64,000 nt of DNA from contig CAWAYH010000006.1 of NCBI GenBank assembly GCA_963786195.1, positions 372,001-436,000 on the forward strand, in the 5' to 3' direction. The notes beneath the pieces are model-generated. The model did not search any database, was not told the DNA's origin, and saw nothing but the letters and a program-made list of their open reading frames with translations. The stretch comes from CAWAYH01 sp963786195 (GTDB lineage Bacteria; Acidobacteriota; Vicinamibacteria; Vicinamibacterales; 2-12-FULL-66-21). The position numbers were made by a program, and so were the translations under genes. Below are positions 10,107 through 22,000 of this stretch, piece by piece; position 1 is the first letter of the stretch; every line of letters begins with the position of its first letter.

Positions 10107-12649
10107 ATGCTGCTTGCGCGCCCGCTGCTCGCGCTCACACTTCTGATCCTCCTCACCGCCGGCGCACCACAACCGCCGGCGGCGGGGACGATCACCATCG
10201 ACGCTGCGAAGCCGGGACCGCGGATCCCGTCCAGCCTCTACGGCATCTTCTTCGAGGAGATCAGCCACGCGGGTGAAGGGCGGCCTCTACGCGGAGCTGA
10301 TTCAGAACCGAGGGTTCGAGGATTCGCGGCTGCCGCCCGCCTGCTCGCTCGAGGGCGGATTCGTGATTCCTCCGCGGACGCCGCATTTCCAGAACGGCAA
10401 CGTCAGCACCTGGCGGCTGCGCTGGGACGTGAAGAGCGAGACGCCCGCGTGGTCGCTCGTCACGACCGGCGGCGCCTCGGCGACGATGAGCCTGGTCGAT
10501 AGACAGCCGCTGACCCCGGCGTCGCCGCACTCGATTGAGGTTCGGGTTGATTCGATTGGCGCGGGCGTCGCAGTCGTCAACGAGGGCTTCTGGGGCATCA
10601 ACGTCTCGGCGGGCGCGGCCTATCGTGTGAGCTTCTACGCGCGCGGCGACGGTGTTCGCGGGACCGATGACCGCGAGCCTCGAGCGCGGCGACGGCGCCG
10701 TCCTTGCCTCCCACACGTTCACGAAAGCGCCCGGCGCGACGTGGCAGAAGTACGAGGCGACGCTCACCGCGAGCGCGTCGGAGCCCAAAGCGCGCTTCGC
10801 GCTGAGGCCCGGATCCACCGGCCGTCTCGGGCTCGATTTCGTCTCGCTCTTCCCTGCCGTCACCTGGAAGCAACCGGCCCAACGGGATGCGGCCGGATCT
10901 CGCCGACATGGTGGCCGGCCTGCGGCCCGCGTTCGTCCGCTGGCCCGGCGGCTGTTTCGTCGAAGGCATCGCGATCGACACGCGCCCGCAGTGGAAGCGA
11001 TCGCTCGGCCGCCTCGAGGATCGTCCGGGCACCTACAGCCCCTGGGGCTACTGGAGCTCCGACGGCTTCGGCTATCACGAGTTCCTGCAGTTCTCGGAGG
11101 ATCTCGGCGCCGACGCCCTCTACGTCGCCAATGCCGGCGTGTCCTGCGCCTTCCGGAGCGGGACGTTCATCCCCGACGATCAGCTGGCTCCGCTCATTCA
11201 GGACACCCTCGACGCCATCGAGTACGCCATCGGCCCGGTCACGTCGACGTGGGGCGCTCTTCGCGCGAAGAACGGCCATCCGACGCCGTTCCCGCTGAAG
11301 TACGTCGAGATCGGCAACGAGCAGCAGGGGCCGCGCTACGGTGAGCGCGTGAAACGCTTCACGGCGGTCATCAAGAAGCGAAGTACCCGCAGATCCGCGT
11401 CGCACTCAGCTCGTGGATTGCCGGCATCGATCGCGGCGCGATCGACGCCGCCGGCCCGATCGACATCGTGGACGAGCACGCGTACAAGGGGCTGCACTGG
11501 GCGATCGAGAACTTCGACAGCTTCGCAAAGTACGCGCGCGAGGGCTGGGATCTCTACATCGGCGAGTTCGCGACCAACGGCGGCGTCGGACGCGGCAATC
11601 TCCTGGCCGCGCTCAACGACGCGGCCTACATGATGAGCATGGAGAAGAACACGGACCTCGTGAAGATGGGCGAGCTACGCGCCGCTGCTCGAGAACGTCA
11701 ACAAGCGCGACTGGGAGGTCAACCTCATTCACTTCGACAGCAGCCGCGTCTACGGCCGCGCGTCGTACTACGCCACCAGGCTGTTCGCCGAGCACCGGCC
11801 CGACGTGAGCCTCCCCGCGTCCGTGCAGTACCAGCAGACCTCGTCCAGGCCGATCACCGGGCCCATCGGCGTCGGCACGTGGAACACCGCCGCCGAGTTC
11901 AAGGACATCGTCGTCGAGAGCGGCGGGCAGATCGTCCATCGTTCGGACTTCGCGCGGCGGCGCGGAGGGCTGGACGCCCGACGGCCGCCGCGGCGCCTGG
12001 GCGGTCGTCGATGGCGCCTACCGTCAGAGCGAACCGGTCGTCGCGTGGTCCTTCCTTCGCGAACCGGCGCTGCGGGACGTCACGCTCTCCGTCAAGGCCC
12101 GGAAGATCTCCGGCGCCGAGGGGTTTCTGCTCGCCGTCGGGACCGCGGACGGCCGGCGGGTCCAGTGGAACGTCGGCGGCTGGAACAACCGCCGCCACGC
12201 CGTCCAGGTCGCCGACGTCGTCGCGGGCGCGTTCGTGGACGGCAGCGTCGAGGCCAATCGCTGGTACGATCTCGAAGGTCGAGGTCCGCGATCGGACCGT
12301 GCACGGCTACCTCGACGGCACGTTGATCATGGAGCGGACGCTGCCGCGGATCGATACGGTGCTGGCGATCGCCGGCCGCGACGAGAGGACCGGCGACATC
12401 GTGCTGAAGGCCGTCAACAGCGCGCCCGAGCCGGCGACCATGAGCGTCCAGATCAACGGCGTTGGACAGGTCGGAACCGCGGCGCAGCTGGACGTGTTGA
12501 CCTCTGAAAACCCACTTGATGAGAATTCATTCGAGCAGCCGACGAAGATCGTGCCGCGTTCGAGCACGATTGCGATTGCTGGACCTCGGTTCAGCCACAC
12601 GTTTCCGGCGAACTCACTCTCGATCATTCGACTGAGGCCAAACCGATGA
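10107..12649 (+). CDS. GH51 alpha-L-arabinofuranosidase, exported, several frameshifts
   Basis: Releases terminal alpha-L-arabinofuranose from arabinan or arabinoxylan. Signal peptide MLLARPLLALTLLILLTAGA, then SSLYGIFFEEISHAG and GGLYAELIQNRGFED, the standard GH51 N-terminus, a carbohydrate-binding-like insert, and the barrel with RPAFVRWPGGCFVEG, KYVEIGNEQ (acid/base Glu) and LYIGEFATNGG (nucleophile Glu). The C-terminal part contains a laminin-G/ConA-like stretch (VDGAYRQSEPVVAWSF) and the GH51 beta-sandwich ending LSIIRLRPNR. Frame changes: insertions near 10268, 10660, 10870, 11680, 11955 and 12273, and one deletion in a GG run near 11376. About 845 aa. Its stop codon overlaps the start of the next GH127 gene by ATGA, so the two are one operon. 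Confidence 0.9.
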
Positions 12650-15127
12650 CTTCTTCGACAAGACGCTGGGCAGGAATCACGCTGGTCGCCGTCGGTGTGT
12701 GTGCCACGCAGGCTGGCGGCACGGGCCAGACGACGCAGCCGAAACGCGACTATCCGGTGCAGCCGGTCCCGTTCACGAAGGTGCACCTGAACGACGTCTT
12801 CTGGGCGCCGCGTATCGAGACGAACCGCGCGGTGACGATCCCGGCGGCGTTCCAGCAGTGCGAGCGGACGAATCGCGTGGACCTGTTCGAGCGCGCGGCG
12901 AAAGCCCTGAAGGGCGAGCCGCTCGCGAACACGCGCCCGCCCGGTTATCCGTTCGACGACACGGACGTCTACAAGGTGATCGAAGGCGCCGTCGTACACG
13001 CTCAGCGTGCTACCCCGATCCGAAGCTCGGTGCCTACGTCGACAACCTGATCGCGAAGATCGCCGCGGCGCAGGAGCCGGACGGCTACCTCTATACCACG
13101 CGCACGATCAACCCGAAGGAGCCGCACCGCTGGGCCGGCCCGGAGCGCTGGGTGCTGGAGCGCGACGACACGCCACGAGCTCTACAACCTCGGCCACCTG
13201 TTCGAGGCCGCCGTCGCGCACTATCTGGCGACCGGCAAGCGCACGCTGCTGGACGTCGCCATCAAAGCCGCGGATCTGCTCGTCAGGACGTTCGGTCCCG
13301 GCAAGCGATCGATCTGGCCCGGCCACCAGATTACCGAGATGGGACTCGTGAGGCTGTACCGCGTCACGGGCAACGAGCAGTATCTGAACCTCGCGAAGTT
13401 CCTGCTCGACGAGCGCGGTCCTGGTCCGTTGCCCCCCGGCGAGCGCGCGAATCCGAGAGGCCTGAGCTACAACCAGGCGCAGGCGAAGGTCACCGAACAG
13501 AGCGAGGCGGTCGGCCACGCGGTGCGCGCGACCTACATGTACTCGGGGATGGTCGACGTCGCGGCGATCACGGGCGACACGGCGATTCGCGACGCGAGCG
13601 ATCGGATCTGGGAGAGCCTCATCAAGAGCAAGCTGTACATCACGGGCGGCATCGGCGCGTCCGCGGGCGGCGAGGCGTTCGGCAAGCCCTACGAGCTGCC
13701 GAACCTGACGGCGTACAACGAGACCTGCGCGTCGGTCGGCATGGACTACTGGAACCACCGCCTGTTCCTGCTGCACGGCGACGCGAAGTACATCGACGTC
13801 ATGGAGCGGACGCTCTACAACGGGCTCATCTCCGGCGTGTCGCTCAAGGGCGATACGTTCTTCTACCCGAACCCGCTCGAGTCCAACGGCCGTCACGCGC
13901 GGCAGGAGTGGTTCGGCGTCGCGTGCTGCCCGGGCAACATCACCCGGTTCATGGCCTCGGTGCCCGGCTACATCTACGCGAAGCGCGACGACACGCTCTA
14001 CGTCAATCTCTTCGCCGGCGGGAGCGCCGACGTCGAACTCGCGGGCGGCGCGCTGAAAGTCGTGCAGGAGACGCGGTATCCGTGGGACGGACTCGTCAGG
14101 ATGACAATCACCCCGGACAAGCCGCGTCAGTTCACGGTCGCCGTCCGAATCCCTGGATGGGCGCGCAGCGAGCCGGTGCCGAGCGACCTGTATCGATTCC
14201 TCGACACCAACGTGCCGCCCGCGACGCTGAGCGTGAACGGAACGTCCGTTCCGCTGAAGATCGACAAGGGCTACGTCGCGATCGCGCGCGCCTGGCGCGC
14301 CGGCGACGTCGTCGAGCTGAACCTCCCGATGCCGGTCCGCCGGATCGTCGCGAATCAGCAGGTCGAGGCGGACCGCGACCGCGTGGCGCTCCAGCGCGGG
14401 CCGATCGTCTATGCCGCGGAGTGGCCCGACAACGCCGAACTCGCGCGTGCGCAACCTCGTGATCCCGGACGCGAACCGCCTCGAGTCCGAGTTCCGGAAG
14501 GATCTCCTCAACGGCGTCAGCGTGATCAAGGGACGGTCCGTCGGCCTGGCGTACGACGAGAAGGGCGCGGTGAAGAAGGCCGACCAGGACTTCGTCGCGA
14601 TTCCGTATGCGATGTGGGCCAACCGCGGGAGCGGCGAGATGATCGTGTGGCTGCCGCGGACGGAAGCGGCCGGCAGGCCGACGCCCTATCCAACGCTCGC
14701 CACGACGGCGACGGTGACCGCGTCCGTGCCGGGGCAGGGCCGCGGCAAGAGCCCGAGGCCTATCAACGACGGCGAGGAGCCCAGGGCGTCCGACGACCCG
14801 TCGTCTTATTTCGACTGGTGGCCCACGCGCAGCAGCAAGGCCGAGTGGGTCGAGATGACGTTTGCGAAGCCGTCGACCGTGTCGTCCTCCGGGGTCTACT
14901 GGTTCGACGACACGGGCCGCGGGCAGGTTCGCGTGCCGGCGTCATGGCGTATCCTCTACAAGGATGGCGACCAGTGGAAGCCGGTCGAGGCGTCAGGCCC
15001 GTATGGCGTCGCGCGCGACGCGTTCAACACCGTGACCTTCAAGCCGGTCACGACCGGCGCGCTGAGGATCGAAGTCGTCATGCAGGAGAACTGGTCGGCG
15101 GGACTGCAGGAGTGGAAGGTGAAATAA
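12646..15127 (+). CDS. GH127 beta-L-arabinofuranosidase, exported, four frameshifts
   Basis: Cleaves beta-L-arabinofuranosyl linkages and acts with the GH51 enzyme whose stop codon it overlaps (ATGA). Signal peptide MTSSTRRWAGITLVAVGVCA. Hallmarks of the HypBA1 family: PFTKVHLNDVFWAPRIETNR, KITEQSEAVGHAVRA-like VTEQSEAVGHAVRATY, GGIGASAGGEAFG, YNETCASVGMDYWNHR (acid/base Glu) and FGVACCPGNITRF (nucleophile and zinc Cys residues). The tail (RPINDGEEPRASDD, SSGVYWFDDTGRG, WSAGLQEWKV) is a discoidin-like module often seen on long GH127 proteins. Single-base insertions near 12995, 13013, 13170 and 14448 split it. About 826 aa. Overlap with the upstream gene argues that arabinose release from mixed alpha/beta side chains is one coordinated function. 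Confidence 0.92.
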
Positions 15128-15141
15128 CTCGGGAGGTTGCT

Positions 15142-15901
15142 ATGGAGATCGATCGCCGGAGTTTCCTGGCCACCCTTGGGGCCGCGAGCGCAGTCGAGCT
15201 GCTGTCAGCTGACGACAAGGCTGACGAGCTCGAACACCACATGATGCAGCAGCTCGACGAGGCGGCGGCGCGCCGGGGCGCCGGAAGCCTGTTCGTGCCG
15301 TCGGGCACCGGGGAGGCGCGGCGGTTGAAATCGCTCGCGCCCATGCCTGAGCGCGCCACGCTCGTGGACTTCTTCAAGCACCGGTTTGCGCCAGCCACGC
15401 ATGTTCTCCAAAGCGCAACCGACGCCCTCAAGAAGGGTCAAAAGGAGGAGACGGTCCTGGCGTGCCTCCTTCACGACGTCGTGTTGAACCTGATCAAAGT
15501 CGATCACGGCTGGTGGGGGGCTCAGCTCGTCGAGCCATACGTGTCCGAGAAGGTGACCTGGGCCATCAGGTACCACCAGTGTCTGCGGTTCTATCCGGAC
15601 GCGTCGGTGGGCTACGAGTATCCGGAGATGTACAACCGGATTTTCGGGAAGGATTACGTTCCGCAACCGCACATCAAAGCGGCGTACGACTACGCGCGGA
15701 AGCACAAGTGGTATATGGAGGCGCGGCTGGTCACCGGTACACGACCAGTATGCCTTCAACCCGGACATGGTCGTGTCGCTGGATCCGTTCATCGACATCA
15801 TCGGCCGTCACTTCAAGCAGCCGAAGGAAGGACTCGGGGCTGACAACAGCCCGGTCGCCCACATGTGGCGGACGATGATCTTTCCTGACAATCCGCTCTG
15901 A
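15142..15901 (+). CDS. HD-domain protein with RR-type N-terminus, one frameshift
   Basis: Predicted metal-dependent HD-fold enzyme of unknown substrate. GGGAGG lies 5 bp before the ATG at 15142. The first residues MEIDRRSFLATLGAASAVELL look like a short twin-arginine signal. HD-type metal ligands are seen as CLLHDVVLNL and KVDHGWWG, with a further H-D near VHDQYAFNPD. The reading frame shifts by an extra G near 15735; the corrected C-terminus is PVAHMWRTMIFPDNPL. About 253 aa. It follows the GH127 gene by 14 bp, so it may belong to the arabinoside operon, but the function cannot be linked. HD-family oxygenases and phosphohydrolases are both possible. Confidence 0.6.
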
Positions 15902-15920
15902 GTCGCAGCTCGCCGAAGCC

Positions 15921-18164
15921 ATGAGGCTCTCGCTGCGATTCATCCTGCCGCTGGCGCTGGTGCTCGGAGCGATCGCGTACATGGTCGTTCCGCTCATCGA
16001 CGCGCTGACGCTGCGCTGGTTCGTCCGCGACCTCGACATGCGGTCGACGCTCGTGGCGAACGCCGTCCAGGAACCGCTGGCCGATCTGACGCGCGCGGGT
16101 GCGCACGATCGCATCCTCAATCTCTTTGGGCGCGTTCTCAAAGATGAACGCCTCTATGCGATCGCGTTGTGCGAGGCGTCCGGGTCGCTGGTCGTCAAGA
16201 CGGCGACGTTTCCCGAACAACTGGGCTGCGACGGGCTCGCGGGAATGAGCCACGAGACGGGCACCGTTCTCGAGCTGAGTCAGGGTCCACTGCACGTGAT
16301 GGCGCAGGAGCTCGAAGCGGACGGCCAGCGTTTCGCGGATCTCATCCTGGTCCACGACATGAGCTTCGTGCAACGCCGGAGCGCGGACACGCGGAGGTAC
16401 GTCTTCTACCTCTTCATCATGCTGGGCGCCGCCATCTCGGCCGTGACCGTCGTCATCGCTCACCTCAGCTGGCGCGGCTGGATCTCGAGCATGAGAACAC
16501 TGCTGAAGGGTGAAGGGCTGTTCCAGCCGTTCTCGCTGCTGGAGAACTCCGAACTCAGGCCAATCGCCGGCGATCTCAAGACGCTCATCCGCGACCTGGA
16601 ATCCAACCGCCGGACGCGGGACGAGAGCCGGGTGAGCTGGACGCCCAAGGCGCTCAGGACGGTGCTCAGCGAGGCGCTGGCCGGTGACGAGATCCTGCTC
16701 GTCTCGAACCGGGAGCCGTACATCCACGTCCGACGGGGCGAGGGGATCGAGACGCAGGTCCCGGCGAGCGGGCTGGTCACCGCGCTCGAACCCGTCATGA
16801 GGGCCTGTTCGGGAACCTGGATCGCGCACGGCAGCGGTTCAGCCGATCGTGAGGGCGTCGACGAGCACGATCACGTCCACGTGCCGCCCAACCGCCCCGA
16901 GTACCGCATCCGCCGCGTCTGGCTGACGTCCGCCGAGGAGGCGGGGTACTACTACGGGTTCGCCAACGAAGGGCTCTGGCCGCTCTGCCACATCGCGCAC
17001 ACGCGGCCGACGTTCCGCAGCTCGGACTGGAGCCAGTACGAAAGGGTCAACCGTCGGTTCGCCGAGACCGTGCTGGAGGAAGCGACGACGGAGAATCCCG
17101 TCATCCTCGTCCAGGATTATCACTTCGCGCTCCTGCCGCGAATGATCAGCGAGAAGCTGCCGGACGCGACCATCATCACGTTCTGGCACATCCCCTGGCC
17201 CAATCCCGAGGCGTTCGGCATCTGCCCGTGGCGCGAGGAGCTCCTCAGCGGCCTGCTCGGGAGCAGCATCCTCGGCTTCCATACACGATTCCACTGCAAC
17301 AACTTCGTGGACACCGTCGACCGGTTCCTGGAGGCCCGGATCGAGCGCGAGACGTCGACAATCCAGCATGGCGGCAAGATCACGGCGGTGAATCACTACC
17401 CGATCTCGATCGAATGGCCGCTGCGCTGGATCGAGGCGCAGAAGCCGATCGAGCAATGCCGCGAACGCATTCGCCAGCAGCACGGCCTGCCTCCCAATCG
17501 GCTGATTGGCATCGGCGTGGACCGTCTGGACTACACGAAGGGGATTCTCGAACGGTTCATGGCGGTCGAGCGGCTGCTGGAGATGGAGCCGCAGTGGATC
17601 GGCCGGTTCACGTTCATCCAGATTGCCGCGCCGAGCCGGACGCGGATCGATCAATACCAGCACTTCGAGCAGGAGGTGCGCGCGCTTGCGGCGCGGATCA
17701 ACGCGCGGTTCGCGCAGGCGGGCTACGAGCCGATCTGCCTCAAGGTGGAGCACCACTCGCCGCCGCAGGTCGTCGAGCACTTCCGGGGCGCGGACCTGTG
17801 CTTCGTGAGCAGCCTGCACGACGGCATGAACCTCGTGGCCAAGGAGTTCGTGGCCGCGCGCGACGACGAGCGCGGCGTGCTCGTCCTGAGCCAGTTCGCC
17901 GGCGCCTCCCGGGAGCTGCCGGAAGCGCTGATCGTCAACCCCTACAACGTCGATCAGTGCGCCGCGGCGCTCCACGCCGCGCTCAGCATGCCGCAGCACG
18001 AGCAGCGCGAGCGCATGCGGAGCATGCGCGCCCTCGTGCAGGAGTACAACGTCTACCGGTGGGCCGGACGGATGCTGATCGATGCGTCACGCATCCGGCG
18101 CCAGCGTCGGATCCTCGGGCGCACGTTGGCCGCCCCGGCGCCGGCAACGACCGTCGACTCATGA
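15921..18164 (+). CDS. otsA: Membrane-anchored trehalose-6-phosphate synthase with N-terminal sensor-like domain
   Basis: Makes trehalose-6-phosphate from a nucleoside-diphospho-glucose and glucose-6-phosphate. The GT20 domain (about residues 256-735) shows LLVSNREP, VQDYHFALLP, TFWHIPWPNPEAF, GVDRLDYTKGI and HDGMNLVAKEFVAARDDERG, all family-defining. Unusually, about 250 residues precede it: a transmembrane helix (about 7-27), an extracytoplasmic segment of about 130 residues, a second helix (about 160-182) and a HAMP-like linker, which is the layout of a histidine-kinase sensor. At 747 aa it is about 280 aa longer than soluble OtsA. The gene is fully open and overlaps otsB by ATGA. Osmotic or envelope control of synthesis at the membrane is an inference. 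Confidence 0.93.
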   Translation: MRLSLRFILPLALVLGAIAYMVVPLIDALTLRWFVRDLDMRSTLVANAVQEPLADLTRAGAHDRILNLFGRVLKDERLYAIALCEASGSLVVKTATFPEQLGCDGLAGMSHETGTVLELSQGPLHVMAQELEADGQRFADLILVHDMSFVQRRSADTRRYVFYLFIMLGAAISAVTVVIAHLSWRGWISSMRTLLKGEGLFQPFSLLENSELRPIAGDLKTLIRDLESNRRTRDESRVSWTPKALRTVLSEALAGDEILLVSNREPYIHVRRGEGIETQVPASGLVTALEPVMRACSGTWIAHGSGSADREGVDEHDHVHVPPNRPEYRIRRVWLTSAEEAGYYYGFANEGLWPLCHIAHTRPTFRSSDWSQYERVNRRFAETVLEEATTENPVILVQDYHFALLPRMISEKLPDATIITFWHIPWPNPEAFGICPWREELLSGLLGSSILGFHTRFHCNNFVDTVDRFLEARIERETSTIQHGGKITAVNHYPISIEWPLRWIEAQKPIEQCRERIRQQHGLPPNRLIGIGVDRLDYTKGILERFMAVERLLEMEPQWIGRFTFIQIAAPSRTRIDQYQHFEQEVRALAARINARFAQAGYEPICLKVEHHSPPQVVEHFRGADLCFVSSLHDGMNLVAKEFVAARDDERGVLVLSQFAGASRELPEALIVNPYNVDQCAAALHAALSMPQHEQRERMRSMRALVQEYNVYRWAGRMLIDASRIRRQRRILGRTLAAPAPATTVDS

Positions 18165-18931
18165 AGTATCTGTTCTCGAACACTGGCCTGCGTCTTCTCG
18201 AATCGCTGACGTTCACCCGCGCGCTCTACGCATTCGATTTCGACGGCACGCTCGCGCCCATCGTGGATGATCCGGCCGACGCGAGGGTGCCCCCAAAGAC
18301 CGCGCGACTGCTCGCCGCCCTCGACCGCCGGGCGCACACCGCCGTCATTTCCGGCCGAGCGCTCTCCGACCTGCGGAGCAAGGTCTCCTGGTCGCCGCGA
18401 CACATGATCGGCAATCACGGACTCGAGGGCCTCGTGAGCGGAAACGGCCTGCACTCTCGAGCCGAAGCGATCTGCAGGCTGTGGCACAGAGCGCTCGAGA
18501 GGCGGCGGGCAAAGGAGCTTCGAGATCCCGGCGTGTTCTTCGAAGACAAGAGATATTCACTGGCGCTGCACTATCGCCGCTCGAGGAGCAAGAAGGAAGC
18601 GAAACGCGCGCTCTTTACGCTCGTCGATCGCCTGCATCCGCCGCCGAGATTGATCCTGGGGAAGTCGGTCATCAACCTGCTGCCCGTGGGATCGCCACAC
18701 AAGGGCGTGGCGATCCTGGAGCTGATGCTGCACGCCAACCTGCGGTCGGCGCTCTACATCGGCGACGACGACACGGATGAGGATGTCTTCGCGCTGCCGG
18801 AATCCAGAATCCTCACGGTGCGAGTCGGCTACAAGCGTGATTCCCAGGCGCACTTCTTCCTGAAGCGTCAATCGGAAATCAATCGTGTGCTCTTGATACT
18901 GGAGCGGCGCCTCGGAGGCGTCAGGCGATGA
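18161..18931 (+). CDS. otsB: Trehalose-6-phosphate phosphatase
   Basis: HAD-superfamily phosphatase that converts trehalose-6-phosphate to trehalose, completing the OtsA reaction. Motif I is FDFDGTLAPI (about residues 25-34), motif II TAVISGRALSDL, the cap contains MIGNHGLEG, and motif IV is YIGDDDTDEDVF. Length 256 aa is normal. The start overlaps the otsA stop as ATGA, giving translational coupling. Open throughout, in a clean block of sequence. A 10-bp hairpin lies 30 bp after the stop. Confidence 0.95.
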   Translation: MKYLFSNTGLRLLESLTFTRALYAFDFDGTLAPIVDDPADARVPPKTARLLAALDRRAHTAVISGRALSDLRSKVSWSPRHMIGNHGLEGLVSGNGLHSRAEAICRLWHRALERRRAKELRDPGVFFEDKRYSLALHYRRSRSKKEAKRALFTLVDRLHPPPRLILGKSVINLLPVGSPHKGVAILELMLHANLRSALYIGDDDTDEDVFALPESRILTVRVGYKRDSQAHFFLKRQSEINRVLLILERRLGGVRR

Positions 18932-18961
18932 TCCGTCGAGCCCGGAACGCCGCCCCACGAT

Positions 18962-18996
18962 GAGCACGGAGGGGAGGAGGAGGAGTCTCCGTGCTC
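18962..18996. terminator. Bidirectional hairpin between otsB and receptor gene
   Basis: Perfect 10-bp inverted repeat GAGCACGGAG/CTCCGTGCTC around a purine-rich 15-nt loop, in the 81-bp gap between two convergent genes. Position and stem strength suit a terminator; there is no T-tract. Confidence 0.6.
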
Positions 18997-19012
18997 ACCG
19001 TGGCTGCCCTGA

Positions 19013-22000
19013 TCAGAAGAGGAACTTCGCCGCCAGCTGAATCGTTCGCGGGCCGCCGACTGCGTTCGCGCCGCGCGATCCCGTCACCCGGCCGAACGTC
19101 GCGCTGTTCGTCGCGCTGACCGGGTTGTTCAGGTTGACCCAGTTGAACACGTTGAACGCCTCGATACGAATCTGGACGGTCGAGCGCTCGAGCGCCGCTC
19201 AGGCCCGGCAGCCGTGAAGTTCTTGAACATCGAGAGATCGACGTTCTTGAAGCCCGGCCCCGGAACGCGTTGCGCGGCTCGTTGCCGAACGTGCCGGGCG
19301 CCGGGATCGTGAAGTCGGCGGCGTTGCAGCACGCCGGCGATCCAGTCCTCCTGCGACGGGTTGCCGAGGTCGGTCCCGTAGGGCGGCAGGTTGACGCGAT
19401 CGTTGTTCACGCCGTCGGCGTTGAAGTCACAGCGCGGGCACGCGAGCCCGCAGGTCACCGTGAACGGCGTCCACCCGTCTGGATGATCGCCGATGCCGTT
19501 GAGCTGCCAGCCGCCCAGCACGCGCGTTCAGATCGGCGTCGGCGGGATGGTAGGGAATCTCGAAGATGAAGTTCATCGCCAGCTTGTGGCGGATGTCGAA
19601 GCCGCGCATAGCTGTAGTCGAGACCCGGTTGCTCGACGATCCATCGCGCTCGCCGGCGTGTCCTTCGACGTGCCGTACGTGTACGCCGTCTGGAACGACC
19701 AGCCCTTCGAGTAGCGCCGCAGCAGCTGCATCGAGATGCCGTGGTAGTTCGACTCGCATGCGGCTCTCGTTGAAGTCCGACCGACGCGAAGCTCTGATTG
19801 AGCCGATTGCGGACGTTGTCGAGCAGGTCGCCGGAGAAGCGGTTGTAGTCCTCGACGCCGGGCCGTCGCCGCTCAGGAGGTTCCGGCCCGCGGTGCCGCT
19901 GTAGTTCACTTCGGCCACGAAGTGCCACGGCAGCTGATACTGCACGCCGGCGAACCAGCTGTAGTACCGTCGGGATCTCCAGCGCCGGATCGACGACGCG
20001 CAGGCCGACGCGCGCGCCGCGGATGCCGCCGTTGGCGTCGAGCCCGCGGCCGAGCGCCGGGTTGGGCGGATACGTCGGGGCCGAGCGTGTAGACGAATCG
20101 GCGTGCCGTCCTGGATCGATCGCGAACGGCCTGCGCGAACTGCGGCGGGTTCAGCCGCTCGTCGCTGAAGACCGTGTTGTTGATGCGGTTGTAGGAGATG
20201 CCGCGCGCCGCCGCGGATCACGAACTTGCCGTCGAAGACGAGGGATCCCACGTGATGCCGAACCGCGGCGCGAAGTTGTTCCAGTCGGTGTCGTACAGCC
20301 GCTCGACGGTGCCGACCCTGGCGTTCTGCGATCTGCTCCTGCCGCGTGCTGCCCGCGCCGAGGATGATCCCGTTGTACGGGAATCTGCGTCCTTCGACGG
20401 GTTGCCGAAGTTGTCGTAGCGCAGGCCGAGGTTCAGCGTCAGGTTCGACCGCACCTTCCAGTTGTCCTGGAAGAAGAGCGCCCACTCGTTGGTGATGTAC
20501 TTGCCGTACGCCGTCGTCGACAGACCGGTCGCCGGATCGACGGCGCGGTCCTCGCTGAACGCCTCGTCGTCGACGAAGTCGAGGATGCTCTGGAAGTGTA
20601 GTTCGGGCGCTCCCAGTGGTGCAGCGTCGCGCCGTCGCGGCCGATCCGCAGCTCGCCGCCCGGTGCGGAACGGTGTGCGGCCGCGGTTCAGCGTCAACGT
20701 GTCCTTGAACTGGAAGTTGTGCTGCGTGAAGTCGATGGGGTGCCAGAACTCGACACCGAAGCCCGGCCACGCCGCTGCCGAGATGCCGATCGTCGGGCGA
20801 CTCGGGCGTCGGATCGCCGGCCTGCGCCGTGCTGTCGCACGATAGCCGAAGGTGAACTCGTTCAGCGTCCGATTCGAGAGCATCCACGTGTGCGCGAGGT
20901 TCAGCAGCTGGTTCCGGAACGGATACGGATGATCGAACGCGGATCGGACGTACAGGAACGTGCGATTCGATCGTTCGACAGGTAGTAGGTGCCGCGCAGC
21001 CGATCGCGCCGTTGCGGAAGACCTGATCGAACGCGGCCGTTGAACTGATCGCCGTCGCGCGGGCCGTTGTTGATGACGCTGATCGAGCCGACGTCGGGAA
21101 TGCCGTCGGGCGTCGTGCTCCAGACGTTCGCGCCCGGCAGCGGACCGCCGAGGTCCCGCAGGTCGGTCGTCGGATATGCCGACGGCGCGACGCGCGGAAG
21201 AGGCTGCGCGGCATCGAGTTCGGGACGTGTTGGCGTTGACCCAGTCCACGAGCTGCTGCGTTTCGACCGTCGACGTTGAACGGCGTTCGCCGGCTCTTCT
21301 CGCGCACGACCTCGTAGGAGAAGAAGAAGAACGTGTTGTCTTTCTTGATCGGTCCGCCGACGCTGCCACCGAAGTCGTTGCGGTGGAAGTCGGGCTTCGG
21401 ACGCGGTTCTCGAAGAAGCCCTTCGCGCGCAGGTTCTGGTTGCGATGGAACTCGAACACGCTGCCGCTGAACTGTGTTCGTGCCGCCCTTCGGTGATCAC
21501 GCTGACCGTCGCGCCCGCGTTGCGTCCGTACTCGGCCGACGGATTGTTGGCGATGACCTGGAACTCCTGCACGGCCTCGACGTTCGGCACGATCAGCATC
21601 GTCCCGCCCCACGGACCGTTGTTGATGCTGGCGCCGTCGACCATCGCGTTGTTGCCCGCTCTCGCGCACGCCGTTGGCGGTGACGCCCATGCCCTGCTCG
21701 GCGACCAGGAAGTCCGGACGTCGACCCGGGATGCCGTTGATGCCCGGCTGCAGCGCGGCGAGCGACGAGCACGTTGCGGCCGACGAGCGGCAGGTCGTTG
21801 ATCTTCTTCTGCTCGACGACGGCCGAGATGTCCGCCTTCTCGGTCTGGATGTCCGGCGCCACGCCGCTGACCTCGAATCGTCTCGTCGACCTGCCCTGCG
21901 TCTGCATCGTGAAGTTGACGCCAAGCGTCGCGCCGACCGACACGATCAGGTCGTTCTGCGCGTCGGTGCGGAAGCCCTGAAGCTCTGCCGTGCACTTTGT

